The notes below the pieces were generated by a model. The model did no database searches and was not told the origin of the DNA. It saw only the letters and a list, made by a program, of their open reading frames with translations. From Monilinia fructicola (Eukaryota; Ascomycota; Leotiomycetes; Helotiales; Sclerotiniaceae): a stretch of 64,000 nucleotides of DNA. A program made the position numbers and the translations under genes. Positions 1 through 11,662 of the stretch are shown here, piece by piece. Each line of letters opens with the position of its first letter. The stretch's first letter is position 1. The DNA is taken from positions 1,865,501 through 1,929,500 of the forward strand of contig VICG01000006.1 of the NCBI GenBank assembly GCA_008692225.1, read 5' to 3'.

Positions 1-356
1 TTGTTTTGAGCACCCAAGAGTCTTCATTGTTCATCTCTGAGATTACATTTCTAATCATGAGACCTAATTAGTGTTTTTGTGCTCCTCGTCTGTTATCACT
101 GATCATTAATACTATCTAGTCTTGTAAATTGAAAGGCAAAGATGATGTGTCTCATCTTGACCACAAAACTCGAAGCCCTAACATGTTCTCTTCAGAATTT
201 GTTTTTTTAACAATATTTGGCTCATCACCTAGCCACACGTTCAGTTGAAGATGTTCATAAGAACACGTCTGAGCTGATTATTTTTAAGAACAGCTTAAAG
301 GATACCACTTCAAAATCCGAGAAAAGAGCAAAAAGTCATCAATAACTCAAGAAGCT
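1..356. other. Gene-less left edge
   Basis: AT-rich sequence downstream of the stop codon of the Zn2Cys6 regulator, which reads leftwards. It probably holds that gene's 3' untranslated region. No reading frame, repeat or RNA gene is recognisable. Confidence 0.5.
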
Positions 357-2760
357 TTAACTCAAATTCCCAGCACTCCACCAATCCTCCAAATTCCCCA
401 GCCCCTCACCCCTCTGGTGAAAAAAACTCTCCGCCAAAACCGCCAACTCATCATCTGAATAGTGTAATTGAGGATGAACAGACTCTTGCTCCTGCCCCGC
501 CATCCCACCGTCTCTCATATTAACCGCACTCGTATTTACAGAATCGAGACCAGAGCCCTCGAAATCCTGTCGATCGACTCGAGTTGGTTCTGGCAATGAT
601 GAGGCATGACTAATTTCATGAGTGGCGGGAATAGAGGCAGAGTATAAAGATGGTCCAAATAGACGACGAGCTGATGTTGGTATTTCGCTGGACGAAGAGT
701 ATTCGAGAATTTCCCAAAATTGACCTAGGTCAATGAGAAGACTGCGATTGGGAGTTTGAGGTGGTGCATCTGGGTTCGTGTATGTGGATGAAACCGTATC
801 ACAAAGTCGTTGGAGCTTTTCCGCCTATGATTACATTAGCAACGAACAAAACGTGAAGCGAAGTTGAACTCACCATTCGAGCAACATGAGGCCATTCTTT
901 GAAATCTCGGATGAACCTCAAACACTTATCGAAGTTGTCCCGTTTTTCCTGTCGCACAATAGGATCTTCGGCAAAGCATTCTTGTAAATATATTGTTGCA
1001 ATGATCGCTACACAATGAGCGAGAAATGGATCAGAGACTTTGAATGATTTGGCTTCCAACATATCGATATATCTAATGACCCAGCTAGCATGTGATGAGA
1101 TCAAATCTGAAATATGCTGTAAGAAGATTTCGGGGATAGCAGATTTGATGTTTTTCAATCGTAGTGACAATAAAAGTGGATTGTTTAAAAGGCAAAGGTT
1201 TGTGTGATATAAGAATTGAATAAATAGCCAAGGGCCCCAATAATCTCGATTGGCATGCAAATCTTCTGTTGATCTTTGAGAGAATTTTGCTGATTTAAAG
1301 CGATGAATTTGTGAGGTACGGGTCTCAAAGTCCATTTGCTGGGCCATTATTAATGCATAGTCTGATTGAGGAGACCACGGGGGTAAAGTACTTGGGTTTC
1401 CACGTCTTCTCGCATAGCGAGTAATCTTGAACCACACTTCACTGAGCTGAATCGCATATGCAACGACACCTTTGTCTTGAGTATCAGAACTAGCAAATTC
1501 GGGAGATGAAATATCAGGAGTTTCCCCGCTAGTAAAATGACCAGGATTAAGAGGTTTCCCGGTTGTTTCCGGATACCATGGAAAGTTCTCCTCGCCTGCG
1601 AAATCTATGACACTAAATTCAGCGCCGTGTAATCTTTTTAGAAGAAACAAACTCCAAAAGCATCGTCGTCGCTCTTCACGAAGCGAATCCGATAAAGGAG
1701 CATGACTCTCGGTTGTAAGACCCGCATTGTGGGCCAGACTCATGGCCAGACTACTATGAACGCTTGCCTGTCGTGTATTTCCATCTAGGAAATGTTAGTT
1801 GTGTTCTATGTTCCGGCAGAGTAGTACGCACTAGTGAAGTCTACTAAACTAAGAAGGCACAAAGATTGTAGTGTTGAAAGTTCCACTCGACCTCCGAATA
1901 TCCTGCCTGAGATTATGGATCGAGCCGCTTCTAAATACCCATCGATAAGCTCAGTTTTGATATCACGGAGAGCCTTCTCGTCGGAGAAACGTATTGCCAA
2001 GGCTAAGACCGAGAAAATCACCTCTGGATCGCGTTCGCTGAGTGTTTCAACAAATCCCTTTCGACAAAATACAGGAAGTGGCTGACAATCACAGTAAAGC
2101 AGGTACGTTTTTGCAATACTTGTGATAATTTCGTATGGCGGTAGTTTGCTTGCTCTGATCAGTATTACGATATTTCATATAAATCCATAGAAATCCCCTA
2201 CCTACTCGAAAGTCTAGGAATATTTGGCGTCCTCATTGCCAGTTCCAAATGTGATAAGGCAGGGGAATCGGAGATATGCCTTGATGTGCTCCTACTCATT
2301 GATGCTTGATTTGCAAGAACCTCAGCAAGTTGAATCTCAACTGATTTCAGTCTATCTTCCTGTCATGTCTCATCAGCACCGATGTTCACTTTGAAGGATA
2401 TAATTCACTTACTAGGGTCACATCACTAGATGATATCAAATGTGTTTCCTGTGCTCGACCAGGTGTTGGCACAGGTGTCCTTTCTATTGATATTCTCCCA
2501 GTCATGTTATGTGAACCATCATCATAATAACAATTTTGCCTTAATCTCGAACAATGCGAGCACATTGGCTTCTCTCCTGGACATCTCGTCTTCTTCCGCC
2601 TGATCCCCATTATCAATCAGTCAATGCAATTCATTTATAACTTGCATCTTCTTCCATTTAACCACCTCAATTCTTGCTCTCCCCTGAACCTCTGGAAGAA
2701 TATCACATACCGACATGGCTCACATGCTTGCCGGATACGTTTTGCTGGGCGTTCTGACAT
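357..2760 (-). CDS. Zn2Cys6 fungal-specific transcription factor
   Basis: Predicted nuclear DNA-binding regulator of 698 residues. Six exons on the minus strand: 2760-2711, 2599-2413, 2359-2202, 2154-1832, 1784-874 and 824-357. All junctions are GT-AG and the phases add up to an intact frame. The first exon is only 50 nt and ends inside the zinc cluster. The joined sequence gives the six-cysteine pattern CEPCRRKKTRC, then CSHC, then C, at about residues 13-40. A short coiled coil (EDRLKSVEIQLAEV) follows at about residue 80. The middle-homology region shows LPPYEIITSIAKTYLLYC and DFTNGNTRQASVHSSLAM, a typical fungal TF signature (Fungal_trans family). The ligand and targets cannot be read from sequence. 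It lies just downstream of the FAD monooxygenase on the same strand, so it may regulate that gene. The start is the only ATG that completes the zinc cluster. Confidence 0.9.
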
Positions 2761-3222
2761 TGATGCACTTTAGATGAAATGTGCAAAAAAGATTGAGGTC
2801 GTTTTATCTAACAAGATACTGGTAGTAACTGAACGGTACAAGTGGGATAACCTTGGAAACTTTAGTTAGTTGATAAAGTCAATGCATTAACAAAATTATG
2901 CTACTAAGCCAAATTGAGTCTGATGATAAAAGCAGGGATTCCCGGCGGAGAACGGAACGTCCGGATGTTATTCGGACAATCCCTTGGTCGAATCTAATCG
3001 GTGAGGAATGTCATATTTCATATCTCAAGATGTGTATGGCCGAAGTGTGTGGAAATTTAATATTGATTGTTTTCAATCGGGTAAGGTATAATGTATAGAA
3101 TATGCATCCATTGTTAAAATTCTACATCTTGGCAAAAGGTACGACGTAGAATATCCAAAATCAAAGTACTCCTGGTACTCCTGCTACTCATCAAACAGCT
3201 AGGAAAACGAATTCAGAGAAGT
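2761..3222. promoter_or_regulatory. Promoter region of the Zn2Cys6 regulator
   Basis: A 462-bp gap between the stop of the FAD monooxygenase and the start of the regulator, both on the minus strand. It should hold the regulator promoter and the monooxygenase 3' end. I see no clear TATA box or operator. Short near-repeats of a CTCCTGGTACTCCTG type lie around 3170-3195. Confidence 0.4.
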
Positions 3223-4582
3223 TCACAAACTGGCCCTCATCTCAACCTCGGGTTGTAGACCACATATCTTGCCTTCAATATCCCGATACATATCATATTC
3301 ATTCATCTCCTCTATCGTTAGTTTCTTGTTCTCATCCAGTACATTATAATTCGGGCTATGAGTATTAGAAGAGAATCCGATCCGTTCATTGATATTCACC
3401 CTCGCAAGAGCACTAGCTGCCTGTACTCGAGATGCTCTAGGTTTGCGGATTTGCTCATATAATTCTAGCCCGTCGGTAATGCTTGTTTTAGAATTTGCAA
3501 ATTCATATTTTTGACCGAAAATAATACCAAGGGCAGCAGCATCTTCTAACGCCTGGCATGCTCCTTGACTTTGGTCTGGAAGCATAGGGTGCGCTGCATC
3601 ACCCAAAATACATGTATTTCCTTGCTGCCAATACGGATATGGTTGATGAACGAACAGCCTCCATGGTTTCACGTCGGTTGAGTTCTTGAATAAGGCAAGG
3701 AGTTCAGGGTCGAGGTCTGGGAAGGGTCTGAGAATGTCCCCAACGGTGAGGTTGATGTTCCATCCTTCACCAGCATGAAGGCTCTCGCTTGTCGGAAAAA
3801 AACAATAGAATGAGTGAACTTCCCCCTCTCGACATGGTGAGAACACAATCTTGCGAATTCCTTGTCCTCCCCAAAATTCAATAGCACTATTCGGCGAAAG
3901 ATCTCGAAGTCCTAATTTTCTCGCATCTTCCGTCTCGATGATGCAATGTAAGCATGTAGATGTAGATAACTCTCGATCCGGCACTATTCCTAAAGTCTTT
4001 CGTACTTGTGATCCAATCCCATCTGCGCCAACAATCAAGTCATGTTTAGCTTGTAGACCGTTGTCAAAAGTGATTAATCCTTCTTCATGATTAATTTCAG
4101 CACATTTGTGATTGCACTTCAGAATTGCTGGTATACCGGAATGATCTGGCCCTGTAGCAGAGTCCATCAACATCTCGTGCATATTGACCCGGTGAAACAT
4201 ATTGTAATAATACCCCCATCTACTCTTATAATCGGCCAAATCATATACATTTTGTACCTCTCCTGTTTTCCAATCATGCGATATGAGCTTTTGTAAAACC
4301 ACAGGTCGTCCAATTGAAATATTGACGCCCCATTCTTCAAGCCACTTCGTACCATTCGCTGCACATGATATGGATGCACCAACTTCACCAGCGAAATCCG
4401 CTCGTTCATATATTGTGACTCGGTGACCGGCTTGTCGTAGACTTGTGGCTGCAGCAAGGCCTCCTTTCTCACAGAAGCCAATTAGCTATTATGAATGGCT
4501 TGAAAGGGAATGAGTACATACCTATTCCACCACCAATGACACCAATATCCAATTCTCTCCATGAACTTCCCGTTGAGCTCAT
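3223..4582 (-). CDS. FAD-dependent monooxygenase, salicylate-hydroxylase-like
   Basis: Flavoprotein aromatic hydroxylase of 433 residues using FAD, NAD(P)H and O2; the exact substrate is unknown. Exon 1 is 4582-4522 and exon 2 is 4463-3223, with a 58-nt GTATGT...AAAG intron. The join creates the dinucleotide-binding motif GVIGGGIGGLAAA at about residues 14-26. The DG motif GADGIGSQVR lies near residue 167. The FAD-ribityl GD motif GDAAHPMLPDQSQG lies near residue 309. Length and motif order match the salicylate hydroxylase/FAD_binding_3 group. No signal peptide is seen, so it is probably cytosolic. It diverges from a kynurenine-formamidase-like gene and is followed on the same strand by a Zn2Cys6 regulator. 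The grouping suggests an aromatic or tryptophan-derived substrate, which is inference. Confidence 0.9.
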
Positions 4583-5137
4583 ATTTATCGAGACCGAAAT
4601 ATGGAAAAACTAGAATATGATACTGGTATATTAAGAAGAGATGTATAACTTCAAATATGTTATATGCAGGAGAATAATCAAGTCAACTTGATGCATCTTA
4701 TAACAAAGGACTAGCAAATACTTGGATCATCTCTGTTTCTTACCTTCAATGAATACTTACCAGATCCGAGGTAGTTAACGCCCAATCTGCGACATCTAGC
4801 ATCATAGTCAATCTCTTACTTGATTGTGGTAAATTCAAGATAGGAATGATTCGCAGATCAATACTTCTAAACTTAATAATTCCGTATCCGCATCCGTGTT
4901 GAATGGAGATCTTGACTTTCTGAAGAGTTCAATGAGTGACCTCGGGAGCACTTGTTCACCGTATTGCTGAAGCTTATGTAAGCTCGTCCGCTTCCGATCC
5001 GTTAGCGTAATTTCATCCCCGCGGTACAGCCCCTGTCAACATGCTGCAGCTTTATTGAGTATGAGTTGCCATGCATTTTGTGTGATTCATCACAAACAAG
5101 CTCATATTATCCCAAAGACTGGAAAGTTACAGTCACA
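4583..5137. promoter_or_regulatory. Divergent promoter between FAD monooxygenase and formamidase
   Basis: A 555-bp intergenic region between two head-to-head enzyme genes. It can drive both, so co-regulation is plausible. No strong TATA element or clear palindrome was identified by eye. Confidence 0.45.
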
Positions 5138-6150
5138 ATGGCTACTATCGAGGGTTTATCACCAAATGCTGACAGCAATCTTCTGAGAGAAGATGTCAAG
5201 TATGGACAAGAGCACGATTTGCAAACCTTGAGTATCTATACACGAAAATACCCCGAAAACGGAAAATCACTCATGGAAGCCGTCTCGAAGTCCCCCCCAA
5301 ACTCGTCAAAGATATGGGTAATGTAAGGAATCCTTCACTCTTTTCTCCTTACGAACATGTATCACGTGTTGACGTAGTCTAACATCTCTATAGTTACATC
5401 CATGGAGGAGCATGGCGCGACCCACTTGTAACCTCCTCCTCTATTCTCCCGACAATCAATCGCCTTTTGCACTCATCTTTTGAACACAAGGTCTTCTCCC
5501 TTGCTTCAATAAATTATCGCCTATCACCTCATCCATCTTTCCCACAGGATCCCTCATCAATTCCTAAGCATACATACCGCAATGCCAAGCACCCTGATCA
5601 CATACAGGATATCTGCTCTGCACTCTCTTACCTGCAGTCCAAGTACTCCATCCAAGATCAATATCTGCTTGTTGGTCATTCTTGTGGAGCCACATTGGCA
5701 ATGCAAATTCTGATGGGGAAGGAATTCCTGAATTCTTGCGGTATACCATATGAGTCCCTAAACTTCAAGCTCCCAAAATACGTTCTTGGAGTAGCTGGAA
5801 TCTATGACTTAAGATTACTCCGCGACAAAAACCCCCATCCTGCATATAACGACTTTCTCACGAAGGCTTTTGGGTCCAACGAGAAAGTCTGGGATGAAGT
5901 TTCACCAGCAAAGTTTCCTAACTTTGATGAATTTGGTAAAAGTGGAAAGATTCTTGCCTTTGCTACTTCTCAGTATGACGAGTTAGTTGATGAGAAACAG
6001 ATCGATGTTATGTTAGAGAACGCACAAAATGTTGATGGTGAAGTAGTGGTACAGAACCTCAAAAATATTTTGAAAAGAGCTCATGATGAAATATGGAAGA
6101 CAGGGGATCTGGCCGATGCGATCGATGTGGTATTAAATTCCATCGACTGA
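5138..6150 (+). CDS. Kynurenine formamidase-type alpha/beta hydrolase (BNA7-like)
   Basis: Likely hydrolyses N-formyl-kynurenine to kynurenine and formate in tryptophan degradation; some relatives are general arylformamidases or esterases. 313 residues from exons 5138-5322 and 5394-6150. The intron is GTAAGG...TATAG, 71 nt, and its splicing gives IWVIYIHGGAWRDP. HGGAW at residues 65-69 is the oxyanion-hole motif of this family. GHSCGAT carries the nucleophile serine near residue 158. A late Asp (SQYDELVD) and His (RAHDEIW) complete a plausible triad. The start at 5138 was chosen because it opens the conserved region. An in-frame ATG at 5066 would add 24 unconvincing residues. No signal peptide, so cytosolic. 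It shares a promoter with the FAD monooxygenase. Confidence 0.85.
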
Positions 6151-6744
6151 CGAGAATTTACTAATGCAGAGATATTATGCTAAATCTCGGAGTTGTAAAC
6201 TCTTGATTGAATTTGCCAAAACCAAATTAATCGAAGTAGACATTTAAGTCGATAGCCGTCATGGGACAAATCATCAATAGAAGTACGCCTAATACCAAGA
6301 ACGAAACAAGTGTTCTCAGCAATGGTTTATCAAGCACTTCCGTGCGTGTTCTCGTCTCGCCGGTTATAAAAATTGTTTGCAGCGTCACATCTTTCGTGTC
6401 TGGCTAGTTCTGATTACAGGTGCATGTGAACTTGATATCACTTGCCATATGAATGATGATACAATTTGTACTTTTCTGAGTCTTTGTCATTGATTGGAAC
6501 TCTACAACTAGAAGGATTTACTTGAAAGAGCCACCTTATACTCTCATTAACTGTGATTATACGGACTTGAAGAGTATGTCTCTCAATTTAATGCCAAGCA
6601 GACATTAGTCTTGATATGAAGCCCCTTCCTTCGAACTAAACCTCAAGAATCCCGTAGCGGTCTTTTGATTCATAAATTTACACATTATAGCACCAAATTT
6701 ACTCTTGAAATTCTCAAGCGAGATTTTCTGAAAGACTATATAGA
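6151..6744. other. Intergenic, no gene seen
   Basis: AT-rich spacer between the formamidase stop and the start of a broken reading frame. No promoter element, repeat or RNA gene is recognisable. Confidence 0.4.
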
Positions 6745-7544
6745 GTGATTCATAACTTCTTCGCTAAAATGTTCTTCGTATTCCTCATTAATATCTCCCT
6801 ACCTGCAAATTTCTTCCTCATGTTTCATGTCTGCGTGTCAATAGCTTCAATCTCAAACGGAAAGACCGTAGAAGTTTATTGTCCAAATGATTGCTACAAC
6901 AATCGCACTCAAGACTTGTACTCCCAAATATTATACTATGCTTCCCTAGAAACTGCTCTGGCCTGCCTACCTACCACCCGACCTAATCGCTTCCATCAAT
7001 CTCTACGAAATGGTTGAATGGTACGATAACTCATGGGGCAGTGTCAGTACCCGCAGCCCCATTTACCCTTACGGCAGAAACTGGGTACGATGCACCGCAA
7101 GCTGTCATTGGAGATATCGTGGTTAGCGCAGTTTTACACGATTCAGTGGGAGTGAAGAATGTTTTAAGCAAGAGAGAGCGATATTGTTTGAACCAAACAA
7201 TTCAGCTAGCTATTATTCTGAATATGCTTCTGGTGATGTCATTTTTAATTGTCCCATGAAAATCCTGAATAGTGCTGATTCTTTTGATCCAGTTGTGAAT
7301 ATTCTTGACAGTTCGAATCGAAACACGACATACAACTATGCATATCCCTTTCTTCAAATTATTCTGCAGCCAAAAAATCAAGAGATATGAAACTCGATCT
7401 TCTCTTTCAAGCTAACTAATAACTACATTAATTTTGGGGAAGCGAATATTTCATTCCCAAATCTCCATCTCTGGAAAACAATTCACCCCATATGTTTATA
7501 TAAATGTTCCGGAGTGTTCATGGCGTTTTTTTTGAACACCGTAT
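6745..7544 (+). pseudogene. Broken unknown gene, putative secreted protein
   Basis: Not recognised. Protein-like segments lie in three frames. A hydrophobic N-terminal stretch starts near 6769 (MFFVFLINISLPANFF). A segment with VSVPAAPFTLTAETGYD lies at about 7040-7150. A segment rich in N-glycosylation sites (NRNTTYNYAYPF) lies at about 7165-7387. The last segment meets an in-frame TGA at 7388-7390 but then stays open to a TGA at about 7542, as if a Trp codon had mutated. The frame changes cannot be explained by obvious introns. A relic of a secreted or membrane gene is the best reading. A gene with unusual introns or local sequence errors is the alternative. Confidence 0.4.
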
Positions 7545-8076
7545 GATAAATCAAATGCCGAAAGGAAGTGGTAGAATCCGAGGTAAAATATTTACTTCCT
7601 GTTTTTCATTACAAATAATACTTACCTTTACCAATTACAGCAAAAATAAAAACTGTAACCCATGAGATTTCACTGCAAAACATAGAATATCAAAAATGCT
7701 ATGCTCACTTGTTAGCCAGCTAATAATTATAAAGTCATCCTAAAAAAGCAACGTAGCAGGCACCTGGCTGTGCAATTTCACGAAGTCAGCAAGTAACTTA
7801 GCATCGAAGAACCCCTCGTGTAGGCTGATTCAAGATTGCTGGCTGATAGAAGATTATCTATACCGATAATGTCAATTGTGTGGCCAGTAGCTGTGCTGTA
7901 AGCTGATTATATCAGAAACGGGCAGCCATTCGTTTGTTATTATGGCTGTGGATAATTATTTGCCCTTCTAATCAGCCTAATGTTTTGAATTTATTGGCAC
8001 AATCAAACTTCCCTCAATGTTACTTGATTCCTTAAATTTATCGCAAAACTTTCAACATTAATGGTGCAGATTAACC
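7545..8076. other. Intergenic, no gene seen
   Basis: AT-rich spacer of about 530 bp upstream of the membrane-protein reading frame. Nothing recognisable beyond a possible promoter. Confidence 0.4.
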
Positions 8077-10640
8077 ATGGAACATCCACCTCGATATGAA
8101 CTGAATTCTCTTCCTGAAAGGGAGAGTTATCGTCCCACTTCCCCTGTCTCCTTAATATCCTCTCTAGAGAGTAACCGCAGGAGCGATAGTGAAGATCAAT
8201 TCGTCGAGACTACGTTACGAAGAGATGTGTCTTCAATTTTGGGAAACACAACTGGAGTTCAGCATCAGGGCGGACTTTGGATGGGTTTAATCGTAATTCT
8301 ATCTCATCATTTCAGAACGAAAACCTCCCCGCGTATGCAAGTCTATACCAGCCTCGAATATTGAAAGCCATACTTTGGAAAGAAATCGGGGTGGCCTTGT
8401 GGTAGCTTTAGTATTCTCAAGTCTTGTTTTGATACAGTGGATTGTGAGTTTTCATAATTCCTTGATTTACGGTAATACATAGCTAAATACAATATTCAGA
8501 GTCTCGTTTATTGTTGTTATAGACCCTTTGGATCAAAACAATCATACGAAGTTACTGCGGTGACTAAACACTTTGATTTCAAGCGTCACGAGCGATGGTT
8601 GGAATTTTTCCGGATTTTAAGCACGATATGCTCACCCTTTGCTCTAATTGTTGTGTCAACTGTCCTCTCAAGAGCTGCTGTTATTCTTACACAGCGCCGA
8701 AACAGCAAGCCTGGATATACACTTAGTCAAGTATTTGCTATTGCAAATGAAAGTTGGCTTAGCATGCCGATTGTTTGGTAGCTTTTCACAAACAAGGATA
8801 TGGGATTTATCAAATCAGGCTATCTTTTCTATGCCCTTAGCCTTTGTTTAGCTGGCTATTCTTCACGTTACCATGAATGCATTAGGAGGGTTTAACATAA
8901 TTTTAGCGATTTTGGTTTATCCCATTCAACAAGGTTTTCTCCAAATTCATGATATTCATGTTCCTAGTCCTGAATATCCATCCAAAAGCTATTTTAGACA
9001 GCTATCTAGGGGTAATTATGGATATCCGTCATTTGAAAATGGAGAGCCCGTTCTCTTTGACCTATATAGCTCACGGGGATTTTCAAAAGCGATAAATGCG
9101 GCATTGGTTAGCACCGGTCCAAATGATGCGCAGCCAAACTTGTGGAATCAATCAAACTCTTCCACGTCCTATTCAAGTGGTAATGGTGTATCAGCAGATA
9201 TAGCACTAGGCCTCCAAGAAAACTTATTGAATCCAGTGACATCATGGTATACTATCCAAAATAATACATACAATAATGGGATGTATAACTCGACTGGTAT
9301 GCGAATGAACACATCTGTCTTGTGCAACTTCGTCGAAAGAAGTGAATATCCAGCGATATGTGCAGGCTCAGCACCTTGGAGCACTTCAATCAGCCTGAGA
9401 AGTGCAGATGATAACATGTATACTTTGTATGCCCAGAGATACTTCAATGGATTAGAATTAAAGGTTTGCGTTCCTGGGGATCGATTTATGTATCCATGGT
9501 CGGTCGATACAACAACACAAACTATCGAAGAGGAACTATATTTTGATATTAGCCTCAACGGCTCATACTTTAAAACTGACAGCCCATATCTGCAAAACTA
9601 TACGCAGAGGTAAAACTCTCATTGAATGGGTCGTTGACTTGACTAAACAACATTTATAGATGTACCGCAAATACTACAGCTGGATACTTCAACTTCCCCA
9701 CGTACTCTAACAATAATCTTGGCCCTCTACTACCCGCTGATGCTTTTGTGTATGTAGCCACAACAAGGTATTTAATTTAGGTCAGACAGATATTTTTCCC
9801 TAGAGCTAACGTGTACTATCTAGCCAAGCCACCCACCAATAGACAACCAATACAAGCAATTCGCAGTCCAATCAGCGATATGCAAACCAACAAGTTATGC
9901 TTAATTATCATGGTCCTCTCTTAAGTTCCGCTTTAGCATTATTCCCTAACTGGATTAATCTGGTAGATGATGCAGGTGGCATTGATCAACAACTCACGTA
10001 CAATGGCCACTCAGCAAGTTCACACGAACAACTGCGCAGAATGAGTAATGGACAATATCTTACGTCATAAAAGCAACACAAACTAAGAATCATTAGATCC
10101 TACGCATCATATCTCACGCGATTCTCCGCCGACCCAAACTATCTCGAAAACAGTCTTCGCATTTCCGCATTTCTAACCACAAAAGCTTCTTGGGAAGTTG
10201 CCGCCTCAAATATAAGTCCGTACACCCATCCCATTTTCGCTGAGATGGGAAAATTAGTAAAACTTTCCACTCTGCCAACACCCGTCATTATCATTGTTAG
10301 CATTCTCGTCGCTTATGTCACTCTATCGATGCTATATCTTGGCTTTCGTAGTTCCCGTCGAACTTGGACGACAACTCTGAATCCACTTTCCATGATGTTG
10401 CTCTCGAGGGATACTGTGGATAGAATACCGAGAATGCCTATGGTTCTGCATCCGAATACAAAGAATGAGTCGAGGTTGATGAGAAGTCTTGCAGATTCAT
10501 TGGTGGTTATTGGGGATATGACGCCCGGTGAAAAAGTGGGTATGCTGGTGGTTGGAGCAGAAAGATTTATTGGATTGGGTGGGAGAAGGTATAGAGATGC
10601 TATTGTTGATATTTCATACACGGGCTGGGCTCTTGGATAA
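8077..10640 (+). pseudogene. Multi-pass membrane protein gene, probably frame-broken
   Basis: A fungal hypothetical membrane protein; I cannot name its family. Pieces in order: a polar cytoplasmic N-terminus (8077-about 8285). A first membrane segment GLVVALVFSSLVLIQWI (8316-8443). A segment at 8500-8772 containing FALIVVSTVLSRAAVIL. A large extracellular region with many N-glycosylation sites (8852-9609 and 9660-about 9750). A segment with AICKPTSYA then MLNYHGPLLSS around 9834-10060. A last membrane helix PVIIIVSILVAYVTLSMLY at 10276-10332 and a cytoplasmic tail ending at 10640. Clean introns are 8444-8499 and 9610-9659. Elsewhere the frame is kept only with introns of 31 or 33 nt, a weak GTTTGG donor at 8773, or a one-base shift near 9900. 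This suggests a decayed gene or local sequence errors. Confidence 0.5.
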
Positions 10641-11662
10641 GAAAGAGTTGACTGAATTGTGGGTGTTTTATTGATAGCATATGAGTTTGATTCTATACCA
10701 GAGGTTTCTTTTTGCTTATTCTATATGGTGGGAGTCAATAGCGCTCTGTGGGAATTAGGGCAAGATGTTTTATCATCACTGCATCAAAGAAGGGAAAGGG
10801 ATGATAAAATTAACACCATCTCCATTTTCCCACCACACTATATAAATTCACAAACACTTTGCGATCCGGTTTAGCTCAAGAATACGAAACAAACTTCAAG
10901 TCGATGGTCGTTCGAGAACTGGTTAATGCAGCGGGGCCTGGGAATATAGAAGAGATATGCAAATGGATGTTCAGCTGGGCAATCGAATTAGAACTAGGAC
11001 TTTGTTTGTAAAAGGAGATGAAGAAAATGGATCGCTCGATTTCCAATTTTACTTTACCGGCACGGAACTGGAAACTGACAAGCCAAACCCACGTTTTCTA
11101 ATAGTATAACTACAACGGCTAAACATCACTAGAGATAGGACCTGAATTTTTAAAAGAGTTTCATTGCCTAAACTTTTCCAAGGGAAGCTAAGTGTTGCTA
11201 GAAACCCGGCTTTGTACTGGAGAATTGTAGTGGGCTCTACCTCTGGTTCATCACTCGGGTAACCATCAGTGGTTCGGCAAATTTTGTGACAGAATCTGAG
11301 TTAGCTTTACTACGAGTTAGAATTGAAATTTCTGTGACGCTGTCTTTTCGCTTCAATATAAATTGTTTTATTGCAAAGCGAAGGTCGACTCAATCTCAAT
11401 TCTGATTATGCCTCGCCATCACTCGGCGAAAGGGCAAGGTGGGGTTGCAAAATATCCCAGCACCTGCATGCGGCTGTGAATAAGATAAGCCAGCATCGAC
11501 AACCTCGTTGTAAGTTTCCATGGGCATTAAAAGCCGCGGAATTCCTTTTCGTTGCAAGTTGCTGTGGTAAACAAGATAGTCTGCAAAGCTACCAAATAGC
11601 GAGGAGTTGAAGATAGTGTTTGCTCCCAAGCCCGCAAGCTCGACGAAACTAATCACCCTACA
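10641..11662. other. Intergenic, possible short relics
   Basis: About 1 kb without a convincing gene. Short protein-like fragments occur at 10659-10874 and around 10875-11110 (for example a piece reading SLDFQFYFTGTELETD), but no start, splice pattern or family could be assigned. It also holds the promoter of the following STAND-domain gene. Confidence 0.35.
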
